Shown piece after piece: positions 1 to 9,879 of a stretch of DNA of 64,000 nucleotides. The notes under the pieces were generated by a model. It made no database searches. It saw only the letters and a list, made by a program, of their open reading frames with translations, and was not told the DNA's origin. Each line of letters opens with the position of its first letter. Positions within the stretch are counted from its first letter, which is position 1. A program made the translations under genes and the position numbers. The DNA comes from Loxodes magnus. Taxonomy: Eukaryota; Ciliophora; Karyorelictea; Loxodida; Loxodidae. The DNA lies in contig CAMPDV010000017.1 in the NCBI GenBank assembly GCA_946699065.1, positions 1,364,001 through 1,428,000 on the forward strand, in the 5' to 3' direction.

Positions 1-532
1 CAAGAGAAAACGAAAGGCATATCATAGAAAAATGCTCAAAATTCAAAGAAAGTAGATAAGAATGTATTAGAAAGTTAAGAACAATAGGAGTAGAGAGACA
101 AGGAATGGAACTATTTGATATAATATGAGGTACGGCAAAATTCGAAAAATTCATTAGAACCTAAGAAGAGTAAGAAAGAGCTAAAACTGAATTGATAATA
201 AAAAATTATATCAAAAACATATTAGAAAAAAAAAGATATTTAGAAAAGAAAATTGAAGGAAAAAAAGAAATAGGAAAATATTATAGAGCAGGAAAAGGAT
301 AATTTTTATGAGTTTATAAAAGCTTGATTAAGAAGAAAAGAATTAGAAACGAAAATTAGCAAAGTATGTAAAAAAAAATAATTACGCTTGTAACAAAGAA
401 TCAATAAAACGTAGATAGATAGAAGACAGAAGAACAAGAGATAATGAAGAAGAAAATGATGAAGATATGGAATTAATAAGAGAAGAATTTTTATTACCTG
501 AAGGCTTACTTGAAGAAATAGACATGTATTGA
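1..532 (+). pseudogene. LINE reverse-transcriptase ORF, C-terminal fragment (copy A)
   Basis: The window opens inside the C-terminal tail of a non-LTR retrotransposon ORF2. Reading from base 3 gives RENERHIIEKC, the second half of a CxxC...HxxxxC zinc finger typical of LINE RT C termini, then a basic coiled tail rich in Lys, Glu and Gln. The reading frame shifts once near 320-350, in a region that differs from copy B by single bases, and resumes as an acidic tail (DNEEENDEDMEL..) that ends at TGA 530-532. The sequence is nearly identical to 14828-15358, where the zinc finger is complete. TAA/TAG must be read as Gln and an internal TGA as Trp. The frame break makes a non-functional copy likely. 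The 5' part lies outside the window. Confidence 0.75.
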
Positions 533-600
533 AACATTTATTAAAGAGCTGCGCACTAACGAGGTGCTACGCGCTCTATAATCAAATTTATTTATTTATA
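527..600 (+). repeat. Left arm of long inverted repeat (copy A)
   Basis: This stretch starts at the ORF2 stop codon and its reverse complement recurs at 2288-2363. The core (GAGCTGCGCAC..GCGCTCTATAATC) is strikingly GC-rich for this DNA, and each arm can also fold on itself into an imperfect hairpin. The two arms are about 1.75 kb apart here and 0.9 kb apart in copy B. They could be terminal inverted repeats of a DNA element or paired 3' ends of retroelements. Related single arms occur near 9403 and 61695. Confidence 0.8.
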
Positions 601-1219
601 CTAATAAAATGTCCAGGAAGATTTGAGAAATCTAATTCATTTTAGCAAGAAACAAGTTACTTCTTTACTAATAGACATACTCCTCTAGAATTAGCATTTT
701 AAAAATATTTACGATACTATTCTATTATTATAGAGCTATATTAGCCCTATGTTCATGTTTCATTTATAGAGAAAATATCAAAATCATTATCAATTATAAA
801 AGATTATAAAGCAATTATTTACTGCCAATCTAATTTATATTAATATGTCCTATTTTTAATTATTTTTATGCTTACAATCCAGCAGGTAATTCTCCTTTTT
901 AAATACATATTTATTTTATTCCTTTTTTATCAACCTAAATATGTACTAATTCTTTTCTATTTTCAGGTTGTTAATGGTAAAATTAGATTAGAATGTAAAT
1001 TACCTAAGTTGAATATTCCTCTAACAGCTTTTTGTCTATTACTATTTAAGTTTTTGTACTATCTACTGTACCTTATGTTAATTCTTTATTTATTGTTACA
1101 TATCTTCCTTGCATGTTTTTCATTTCATATTAATTCCTTCTTCATGTTCGTTATTTAATAAAATTTGAAAGTTAAGGAGCCGTTAAGTTGAATTCTCTTA
1201 TTATTTTATCAGGCTCTTA

Positions 1220-2060
1220 ATAATAATAATAATAAATGAACTTAGTGTTAAATAAAAGTTTGCTATCCCTGGGCTTTCAAGTTGGTACCTGCAGATCAAT
1301 TTTTTTACGTGGCAAGTCTTCCCGACCTTTTTTGTAAGTGGATGGTTACCACTTTTAATTTTCTTTGTTGCGTATTAAAAGTTTTTGTCTGTAAACTCCA
1401 TTTTCAGTAATCCATAGTTTATTTAAAGTTCTTCATGTTTTCTGCTCTTCTCTTATCTGTAAATTCTTTCATTCTTTGCAGTATCTTAGTAAATGATTCC
1501 GTGAGTAGCAATACCAGCAATTTTTTATTTAATTTTCAGTGTTCTTCTTTTTAAATATTTTATTTTCCAGTTGTTCAATTCTTTTAGTTAAATCCGTACT
1601 TGCCTATTATTAACTAGGTTTATTTTATTATGTATTCTAAAATTGGGTTGGAGTTTCTTCTATAATCATGCATTGAGATTATTTAAAATATGATTATGAC
1701 ATTTCTCATAATTACTATTCTGTAACTAAACTACTTTTTATTAGCTAGCTTATCAATATTTTTAATTCGTTGTTTTAACCTTCGATGCAATCCATAAGTT
1801 CTCGAATTTGATCTCCGTAATTGAATATCATTTCATCTTATTTAGTGATCGTTACTTTCAATTTTTCAATTTAATCTTGAAGAGAGTCGTTACTCTAAAT
1901 TTGTGGATTAACTTACTCAGCTGGACCTATCATTATTTTTCCTTCAGGTGAAGAGCTAGATTCTTATTATTGTTTTTATTTTTTTAGTTCCTCTTTCGTC
2001 GCTTGCTTTCTTTCTTTCCTTATTTAGTTTTTGAAAGACGGACCTATTATTCCATTTTTT
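1220..2060 (-). mobile_element. Gag-only non-LTR retroelement, 5'-truncated (copy 4)
   Basis: On the minus strand this is a truncated ORF1-type element. It encodes part of the coiled-coil Gag protein, a CCHC knuckle (CWYCYSRNHLLRYC), the conserved post-knuckle segment with TGA-encoded Trp (KTWRTLNKLWIT), the 3' hairpin block (1316-1356 on the plus strand) and a (TTA)n tail, seen as TAATAATAA at 1219-1237. It is flanked by perfect 19-bp direct repeats, TTATTTTATCAGGCTCTTA at 1201-1219 and 2061-2079. The homologous site in copy B (near 16030) is empty and has a single copy of that sequence, so the insertion followed the segmental duplication. Confidence 0.88.
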
Positions 2061-2287
2061 TTATTTTATCAGGCTCTTATAAATTTAATTTCTACTACAT
2101 TGAGCTCTTAGCTGGTAGAATTAAATTATTATTATCTTCTTCATGTTTCCTCTTGAGTTAATTAAAATTGTTATTAGTAGTTTGAGTTTCAATGTTGATT
2201 TAAATATTAGTTGTCTAAATCTGCTATTCTTTTACCAAGGTTAAGTCTCTTGCTTAAATAATTATTCTGTTTATTTCTTATTTTCTT

Positions 2288-2363
2288 AATAAATAAATAA
2301 ATTTGATTATAGAGCGCGTAGCACTCTCGTTGGTGCGCAGCTCTTTAAAAAAAATGTTTCATA
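2288..2363 (-). repeat. Right arm of long inverted repeat (copy A)
   Basis: Reverse complement of 527-600, including the TAAATAAATAAATTTGATTA and GAGCGCGTAGCAC blocks and extending outward through GCTCTTTAA to AATGTTTCATA. The matching arm in copy B is at 16256-16329. Confidence 0.8.
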
Positions 2364-2523
2364 CTGACAAGAATGTTTGCTACTGGTATAATTATTCAGT
2401 ACTGATAAAAATGTTCAATACTGATATAATTTTAGAATACTCGTAATCTTTAATACTTGCTGGAGGTCCAAGGACATGGCAGGATTGTGTCTCATTGTTC
2501 ACCAAAGCAGAGGACGACATGTT

Positions 2524-3759
2524 TCAATTATGGGTACTTAACTTCCCCAACCTCTGATGAAGCTCGCAATATTATTTCTTTTTCGTTTGTTCTTTCTTTT
2601 TTAATTTATAGAAGTAATTTCCAGGAACTATGCACTACTACTTTAAATATAAAAAGATGGAGCAGAACATTAGACTAAATAAAAATCAAATAAGAAATGC
2701 TCGGAAAAAGGCTGCTTAAATACTTCGATAAAAAGAAAAACAATAAGAAGAATCAAGTTCCGACTCATAAGGTAAAATAATGATCGGAACTTTGCAAACT
2801 GAGGAATTTAAATCAGATATTTCAGAGGAACTACGACAAAAGATCGAACAAATGTAAAAAATTATATCCCGATACGAAGAAACAATATATAATTAAGACT
2901 TATTAATACGGGAACTTACAACAAACATTGACGTGCAAAATAATGAAATGGAAATCCTTAAGAATCAGCTAATAGAAAACAAGGTAATAACGGAAGAACA
3001 ACTTTGAATGTAATCGCAATAAAAATCTTAACGTACATCAAAGATGGAAATTGAAAAAACTTTCACTCCATTATAAAGTGTTTAAGAACAGAAAGAAATT
3101 AGATATGATAATAACTTAATTAAAAGACTAGAAAATATTGAAAATAAGCTATTTAAAAAAATATATTAGTCAAAAGAAGATTAAAAAATAATGTTGATAT
3201 TGCCAATCCAATTACCACTTATTAAGAAGATGCTGAGAATGAAAGAAATTAAATGAAAAGGTATAATAAAGAACATGAAGAGCATTTAATTTTCTATGGA
3301 TAACTCCAACAGGAATATACAAATAAAAATTGCCAAAGCTCTTTTGGAAGCAATCAGTGGTAACCATCCACATAAAAAAAATGGTCGCGGTATCCATCCG
3401 AGTCAAAAAAATGGCGGCAGGAACTGGCTGAAAGTCCAGAATATGCCAAAACATTTTTTTAACATTTAGCTTACTATTATTATTATTATGCACTACTACC
3501 TTCTATAACCTATTTTAGAAGCTTAGTCAAACGCTGAAAGCATATGATGAGGCTCTATTATATCATGGAGGCTCGAAGTAGCTTTTTCGAAGATATCAGT
3601 GTTAGCACATTGAAGAAGGGCAGCGAGAGCGACAACAGCTTAGGAAGAAAGGGAGGAATAAGACTTATTAAGTTGTAGTTTAAGAATGTTTTTACATGAC
3701 TAAATAGGAATAGAAAGTCCAATTTTAGCAGCAACTCTAGATTTCTTAGCTTGATCCAT
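2524..3759 (-). pseudogene. Divergent histone H2A-like gene interrupted by a retroelement
   Basis: The minus strand from ATG 3759 encodes a histone-fold protein. SRVAAKIGLSIPIQSC aligns with the H2A 'SRAGLQFPVGR' helix, SSQAVVALAALLQC with the central helix, and IEPHHMLSAFDQ with the C-terminal 'RHLQLAI' element. At 3500 the frame enters a Gag-only retroelement (2642-3486) flanked by a 13-bp duplication. If the insert and one duplication are skipped, the frame continues in phase at 2641 and adds a Lys-rich tail (KLKKKEQTKKK). The following codons run into the duplicated segment, reaching TGA at 2524-2526, so the natural C terminus is unclear. Family assignment rests on motif resemblance; it is far from canonical H2A. 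The gene is presumably inactive unless the insert is removed or translation of a shortened form is tolerated. Confidence 0.6.
2642..3486 (+). mobile_element. Gag-only non-LTR retroelement, 5'-truncated (copy 1)
   Basis: From ATG 2656 the plus strand reads as a basic, Gln/Lys-rich coiled-coil protein (MEQNIRLNKNQIRNARK..). It is followed after a small frame break by a CCHC knuckle (C.YCQSNYHLLRRC, near 3190-3236) and the conserved post-knuckle segment RTWRAFNFLWIT. Two hairpins (GTGG..CCAC and the next one, about 3357-3405) and a (TTA)n tract at 3472-3486 close the element. Direct repeats TATGCACTACTAC flank it (2629-2641 and 3487-3499). It sits inside an H2A-like histone gene on the opposite strand. 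Confidence 0.85.
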
Positions 3760-5264
3760 ATTATAGAGCGGGTAAATTCAAAGTTTAAATATTAAGAATT
3801 TCATTAGTTTACTTAAACATATTCAATCATAAGCAAGTTTGCCTCATACTAATTAGCTATTAGAAATAGATTCGTTAGACTCTAATTATAGGATAGTTAA
3901 CAAAGGTATTTCATATTATAGTTATCTTAGTACTAAGTAAGCAGTATGCTTCGTTCAAAGTTTCTTTGAAGATTAGTCAATTTAGTTAAGGAAAGGAATC
4001 TAAATAAGTTAGATTATTATGGGTTTATATATAGCAAGCTTTAAGTATGCACTATTAGTGACTATTGTATTTATTTAGAATTAGCTAGATTATTGCAGTT
4101 CTTCATAACTCTTTCCTACTCCTCTTTAGGGAGTAAATATGAGATAAAGAAATGGAAATAAGTTTCTGTTATTTCAACGGCCTTAGGCCGTCTAAAAAAT
4201 TGGTAAGATCACATTTGATGGATTTTTAACACGGTAATCTTTAGTAAAAGGCGAAAGATTAAAGCGTTCTGTTATGAATCCTGTGATAGTATAATATCTC
4301 TTATTAGCATTTATGTAAAGTTGTTTTTACTTTATTAAGGTTTGAATACTATTTCTATTTATGCTTTACTAGACTATTTATACTAATTAGTTTATTTACT
4401 ATTCTAATTTAGGCTAAAGTATGCAGCACTATATGAGTTAATTAGTATTTTTATACATTTAGTTTAGAGTTAATCTTAACAATACCAATAACTATAGATA
4501 CATAAACTTACTATATATTGCTACTACTAGTACTTAGAAAGGCTTTATAGAGTCATAATAAGATTGTTAATATCTCTTATTTAATAACAGCTAGTTAGGA
4601 AACCTAATTATTGTAAGCTTAGGCTATTAAATTAAAAAAGACTGATAGGTTAGCGTATCTTTAATTTATTGATAACTAAATATAATAAATAAAGGACTGG
4701 AAATTGTAGACAAGTATTAAGCGTGATGTAGTAGCTACCTATAATAGAGGATAGATATAAGTAACTAAAAGCTAATTATTAAAGTTTTATTTATGAGAGT
4801 TTATTATTTATTAGCAAGCAAGTAACCTTTCTATTGTATATTAATTAGATCAAAAGAAACTAATATTCTAGTGCATTTTATATGAAAATAAAGAAAAGCT
4901 TCTAAGGTTTTACTTTTAAAAGGTATCTATTATTAGATTAATAATATTAGAACTTAGAAAAATTATTGATCGCTGTTATGATCTAAGGTATTTATTTAAG
5001 AGTGGAATTTGCATTTGAGAAGTTACGAAAATTTAAAAATTAGAAGTAAAGAAATAAATAATAAAGGTATTTCTTGTAGGAATAAAAATGATAAGAACTT
5101 ATTAAAGGAGACAGATTAAGGAAAATATTTTGAAAAACAACTTTAATTAAATCTGAGATGGAGATCTCGATTAGTATTGTGTAAGGTTTTAATTTTATTT
5201 AGAGAAGTGAAACTGCTCCTATAAACCTTAAAAAATAAAAAAAATTAAGAATGGAGTACCTTAT
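3760..5264. other. AT-rich intergenic stretch
   Basis: No convincing gene is seen. The stretch is A/T-rich, with many short TTAG-type motifs. One feature stands out: a GC-rich perfect hairpin ACGGCCTTAGGCCGT at 4177-4191, followed by an A-rich run. An unnamed small RNA or a terminator-like element is possible but not shown. Confidence 0.5.
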
Positions 5265-6525
5265 ATGTATAAGAGTCCTATTCAAGCTAAACTTTAAGTT
5301 AAGACAGCTGGTTATAAAGATTTAATTCCTAAAGAAAGTTAAATCTCAAACAAATAAATAAGGCAGTTTTGTATTCCTATGAAGGTGAATGAGGTGGGAT
5401 CAGGATAGTATAACATGAATGATTCATTTGAAGGCTAAGACAACTAAAATTAAGAAAAAAAGTAAAAAGATCAGTCACTTTATGGTGCATTGCAAGATTT
5501 AATAGAAGAAACAGATTTAAAGGAAAGGCCTCCTTGTAGACAAACTGATAAAGCTTTTAATCTAGAAAATGAATATGTTGCTATGCAAGATGCTTGGACA
5601 AAAAAAAGCCAAAGCCAGCTAAATTCGTAGATAATAGGATATTTTAGCGTCCTCCTAGTAGACATTAAACTCCTCCAAAAGCGGTAGGATTGGATCTTCC
5701 TCCATCTCCTTGTACTCCTCCAGATAATGATATAATATGCGATAATTTCGACGAAAATTAAAATTAGATTAAAAATATCGCTAACTTAGAGAAGAAAAAG
5801 TATACTGAATGAGGACCGATGAGCGATGATAGTTCTTTTGAAGAGCCTAATAAAGATGAGAATGATTTTTAAAGAAAAAACAATGTATAGACAGTATAAA
5901 AACTAATTTCATAACAAGAAAAATGAGGAAACCGAATCTAGAATCGAAGAATAAAGGAAGAATAAAGGAAGAATAAAGGAAGAATAAAGGAAGAATAAAG
6001 GAAGAATAAAGGAAGAATAAAGGAAGAATAAAGGAAGAATTTCCTATTAATTTCAGCAATAATAAATAACAAATATTCTTCAGATGTAAAAATGCCTGAG
6101 AAAATGAATTAATATTATAATAGCAAAACAATCAGAAAATAGGTTTAAGTGATCTTTAGAATTAGTCTGAAAATAATTTAAAAGAGTAGAAATAAAGGAA
6201 AGTTAGAAGTGCATTAGCTTATAAGAGTGCTAGGAGCTAAAATGAGAACAGTTAAAAAAGTTAGCATAAAGAACAAAAAGATCCTTTTATCATAATAGTT
6301 ACAGGCTAAGGTAAAAGATCAGAGAAGAGAAGGTTATGAATCTAAGCGAGGATATTGTTTTTAATGAAAATATCCAATTAAAAAACATGTAGAAAAAGAC
6401 AAAAACCAAAATCAGGAGCAAATTACAAAACCAAAAACTCTGAAACAAGTTTAAAAAATATGCTACCATTTGAAAGTTCCTTAGAGCCAGATTTTTTAAA
6501 CTTATTCGCTTAGGAAATAATCTGA
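5265..6525 (+). CDS. Unknown Gln/Lys/Pro-rich protein with a frame-sensitive minisatellite
   Basis: A protein with low TGA content can be read from ATG 5265 (MYKSPIQAKLQVK..), with a Pro-rich stretch (RPPSRHQTPPKAVGLDLPPS) and an acidic patch (DDSSFEEPNKDEND). Two features need explanation. Near 5600-5607 an eight-A run must gain one base, or a 32-nt intron (5578-5609) must be removed, to keep frame. At 5950-6037 lie eight exact copies of the 11-bp unit AATAAAGGAAG, read as an 11-residue repeat over three units. A 17-nt intron at 6143-6159 (GTTTAA..TTTAG) restores the frame to a basic tail. TGA at about 6345 would be Trp and TGA 6523-6525 the stop, but an earlier end is possible. No family is recognised. 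Confidence 0.55.
5950..6037. repeat. 11-bp tandem repeat, 8 perfect copies
   Basis: The unit AATAAAGGAAG is repeated exactly eight times (88 bp) within the reading frame of the unknown gene 5265-6525. Because 11 is not a multiple of 3, gain or loss of one unit changes the downstream frame. Confidence 0.95.
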
Positions 6526-6980
6526 TCTTTAATATATTGAAATTCTAAAACTTGGTTCGTGTTATCCTTTATTTAAGCCTTAACTAGACTTATATATCTA
6601 ATTCAATAATTTTTTATAATTAATTGACTTAGCAACAAATTTAGATTCCAATCTTAAAAATAATTTAAAATATCATCTTTATCCTCATTATAAAAAAGCA
6701 CTTTACTTATAATTAAAATATCCAGTTAACAACTTTTATGCAACTTAATTTTTCATAACTTAACTATGTTTATTCATTAACCTTTTTAATAAAAAGCTAA
6801 TGTAGCTATTTCTAATTCTAAGTAGAAGGGCAGATAAATAAATTTCCTTAAAGGTAATTTTTATTATTGCTATTTGCATAACTTTAGAGCAATTAGCTTA
6901 AATTAATAAAAGATTGGTAGAGTATAATTGCATATATCCTACCATTTATAAGCCACATTTATAAAAGCTGTTAATAAAAA
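6526..6980. other. Intergenic region upstream of the secreted-protein gene
   Basis: AT-rich spacer of about 450 bp between two same-strand genes. No gene or clear motif is seen; it presumably holds the 3' end of the upstream gene and the promoter of the next. Confidence 0.5.
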
Positions 6981-7763
6981 ATGAAGGTTTTGCTTATTAT
7001 TTCGTTTGTAATCTTAACTTATGCGTAAGAGGAATTAGGTAAGTCTAAAGAGCCTCCTTTCATTAATGTAAAAATAAACTAAACTAGTTCTGGCAAGTTT
7101 GTTATTCACTATCCAGGAGATAAACCAAATGTGAACAAGTTGGTAAGTTTGACATCACTTTGGATGTAAGATGATTTACTTAAAAAGCTTTATATCTCTA
7201 TTGGAGAGCAAGATTATGGAGATAAAGTATGCTCAGCTAAATATTGGTTTATTGGACCTAAAACTTATGAAATGTCATTTTTGAACTCTAACTGTGATAA
7301 CGCATGGTGTTAATGTGTTTCTGACTTTGGCTATAATGAAGAAATTGAACATTATAACTCAACTTACTTTGGATATATAGGAAGATTTAAATCTAATAGA
7401 TACGGCACAAATGAAATAGATCTTTTCACAGGAAGAATGCTAGATGGTGTAGGTCCAATGACTAATACTATGGTGGTTGGAGTTAAGGACAAAAGTTATA
7501 GAGGATTGATAACTCATGAAACAGAACAGATTACTGATGGAAGTGAAGGTGTTGCTTATTATCGTGAGTATATTTACGATAAAGTGAAAATGAAAAGACC
7601 TGATTAAAAATATTTCGTAATCCCTGACATTTGCATTCAAGCAGAGAATTTATAAGGATGTAGAAGCCATTAGGGCAACAAGCAAGAAATGAAAACTGGT
7701 AGTGTCTTTCTTGGAAGCTTTTCAAAAATTAGCAAGTATTTGAAAGATTACATTCAAAATTGA
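6981..7763 (+). CDS. Secreted protein of unknown function, 260 residues
   Basis: ATG 6981 opens a single uninterrupted frame to TGA 7761-7763, with TAA/TAG read as Gln and no internal TGA in 260 codons. The first 16 residues (MKVLLIISFVILTYAQ) form a textbook signal peptide with a likely cleavage after Ala. The mature part is mixed alpha/beta in composition and contains five cysteines in its first half (CSAKYWF, NCDNAWCQC), which suggests disulfides, so it is probably exported or lumenal. No transmembrane segment follows the signal. I do not recognise a family. It is one of the cleanest demonstrations of the Gln reassignment in the window. Confidence 0.85.
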
Positions 7764-9402
7764 GATTAGGAGCAAAACCAATAACTTAAATATAATTAAA
7801 AAAAACATTTTTACACTATAATTACCATAAAAAACCCTTTTAACTTTATTGCATTACCCAATTCTTTCTCCATATTTAAATATTTTAAAAAAAAAACTTA
7901 CTTAATTCAGTTTCTTAAAGTATGATAATCCTTCAATCTAATTTTTTAAAAGACAGGTAAAAATCTTAAAACCATTAACTCACAAAAAACTTAATCTACT
8001 GTTATTTTATTATTCCATAAAAGCTTCAAAATTAACTCATCAATTATGGGAACTTTAATTATATAAAATTAATTGAAAAATATTGGTTAGCATCAATAAA
8101 ATATCTCAGAGATAGTAGTCATAAAAATCTCATCAAGATATTTAATAAAACTACTTATTTTTAAAATCATACAATAAAAAAGATAGCGGTAGATCAGATC
8201 ATAACGAAAGAAAAATAAATCAATATTTAATGTTAAGATTTATTTAGATATAGTTAGATAATAAATAACTTTTAAAGAAATAATAATACACATAAGAAGT
8301 AAGCATTTCTAATTAAATAAACCATCAGAAAGGGCATGAGTTTTTAAAAGAAAATTATTAAAAAACGGTAAATAAGATAAAGAAAAACGGAAGAAAATGT
8401 TTTAGATGCTTTTAAGATAATTTAATATTAAATACCTATTAAAAGCAAATTAAACAATATGAGAATAAAGGTGATAATAAAATAGAGTGATAAATTAAAA
8501 AGAATAAAATTCATTAGCTAAGAAGGAAGAAAATTATCTTAAATTACCTAAATCAAAGCAGCTTTAATGGATCTGACACAATTTTTATAAATTCATCTTT
8601 TTGCTAAAAATATCTTAAGACGTATTTATTAAAAAAGGAATGAAATTATTAACTGGAATGAAAAAATTACTTTTTGAAACCTATAAATAGGAAAAATAAA
8701 AACATGACATACAGATCTACATTCTAGGCAAAAAAAGAAAGACATATATAAATATCAAAACAATAAATTAGCATAAAAAATGATAAAAGTGTTAATAAGA
8801 AATATGAGCTACACTTTATTTAAAGAAGATAATACAAGTTCTCCTTTTATGGAGAAGTATTTTGATATATGATAATTAACCAAAATATTAAAACATAAAG
8901 GTTCAATTAGACAGAACTCATTTAAGTTAATATTTTTTTTGTTAGAACAGACAATTAATAGGAAGTTATGCTTTTAATTATTTTAAAATTAAATGATTTA
9001 AATATTACCCTACATAAAAATAACTAAGAATAAGTTTAAACACTAAAATAAATAGACTTCTGCTAATCTAATTTCTTAAATTAATTTTATCAAAAAGAAT
9101 AGTAAGTTTACTATTTATAATTCAATTTAATTTAAATTGAAGAGTAATCCTCTTACTGAGATGCTAAAAATATTTGGTATTTAAATACTTGTTGTGCAAC
9201 CTTTCAAAAATATTGGAAGGAGTCAAGAGAAAGTTTAGGATTTGAGGCTACAAGTAATAACTATTTTGAATTATAGTCAGATATTTAGGTCTCTTATTGA
9301 ATTATTCCTATCACAACTCTATAAAGAATAAATTAGTTCAAGGGAATGCTAGCACATAGGAATATTTCTCTAAGATTTGTATAAGAAACAATAAAATTTT
9401 AT
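7764..9402. other. AT-rich region with weak coding relics
   Basis: No firm gene. A TGA-poor plus-strand frame from ATG 8338 to 8869 encodes a Lys/Ile-rich peptide. A second frame from about 9000 to 9422 encodes a helical stretch (ILVVQPFKNIGRSQEKVQD..) that ends at a TGA inside a hairpin arm, as the LINE ORF2 tails do in copies A and B. Both could be decayed retroelement pieces, but codon position bias is weak and neither is called as a gene. Confidence 0.35.
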
Positions 9403-9446
9403 TAAAAGAGCTCCGCGCAATTGAGATATCTTGTGCTCAATATTTA
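9403..9446 (+). repeat. Decayed hairpin arm related to the copy A/B inverted repeat
   Basis: AAAGAGCTCCGCGCAATTGA and the bases after it resemble the left arm at 540-590 (AAAGAGCTGCGCAC..). It is a single arm without an obvious nearby partner. Confidence 0.5.
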
Positions 9447-9879
9447 TCATTTTTTTGTTATGTAGAAAATAAAAAACTTGAGATAAAAACGGACCAGATT
9501 GGGACATTATTTAGAATTATATCTAAAGAAACTTAGAATTTCTTATTTACTTAAATCAAAAATATTTAAGTTAGTATTAAGAACTTTAATAATATATTAA
9601 AAACAAGGTATACAAGAAAAGGGGATATTATTATGCAATATACAAATCATATGTACAATCGATGTTATAAGTTCCTGAAATTTAATGAAAATTACTGAGA
9701 ATTTAAATTGAAAGATGAAGCAGTAACAGAAAAGAAGATATCTAATTAAAACAAAAAGATAACAAGAAAATAATAATAAGATAAAAAGTTTCGATATTTT
9801 GAGTATTGGGACATAATTGCACTATTTATAGTTTATTTCATGCGAATTATGTTAAGTATAAGAGTTTATGTAACTTTAT

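Larger units (their letters stand above)
1..2562. repeat. Duplicated segment, copy A (partner at 14828-16567)
   Basis: The sequence from base 1 to about 2562 matches 14828 to about 16567 with only scattered substitutions. Copy A carries an extra block (1220-2079) that is absent from copy B: a Gag-only retroelement plus one copy of its target-site duplication. Both copies share the LINE ORF2 tail, the left hairpin arm, an AT-rich spacer with a conserved 96-codon open frame (868-1158 here), the right hairpin arm, and short repeats of the type ACTGATAAAAATGTTCAATACTG. Similarity stops abruptly after CCAACCTCTGATGAAG. Confidence 0.9.

Noticed and set aside
868..1158. 96-residue hydrophobic ORF between the hairpin arms, also present at 15694-15984
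   Set aside because: Conservation is explained by the recent segment duplication; composition is typical of T-rich non-coding DNA, so it was not called as a gene.
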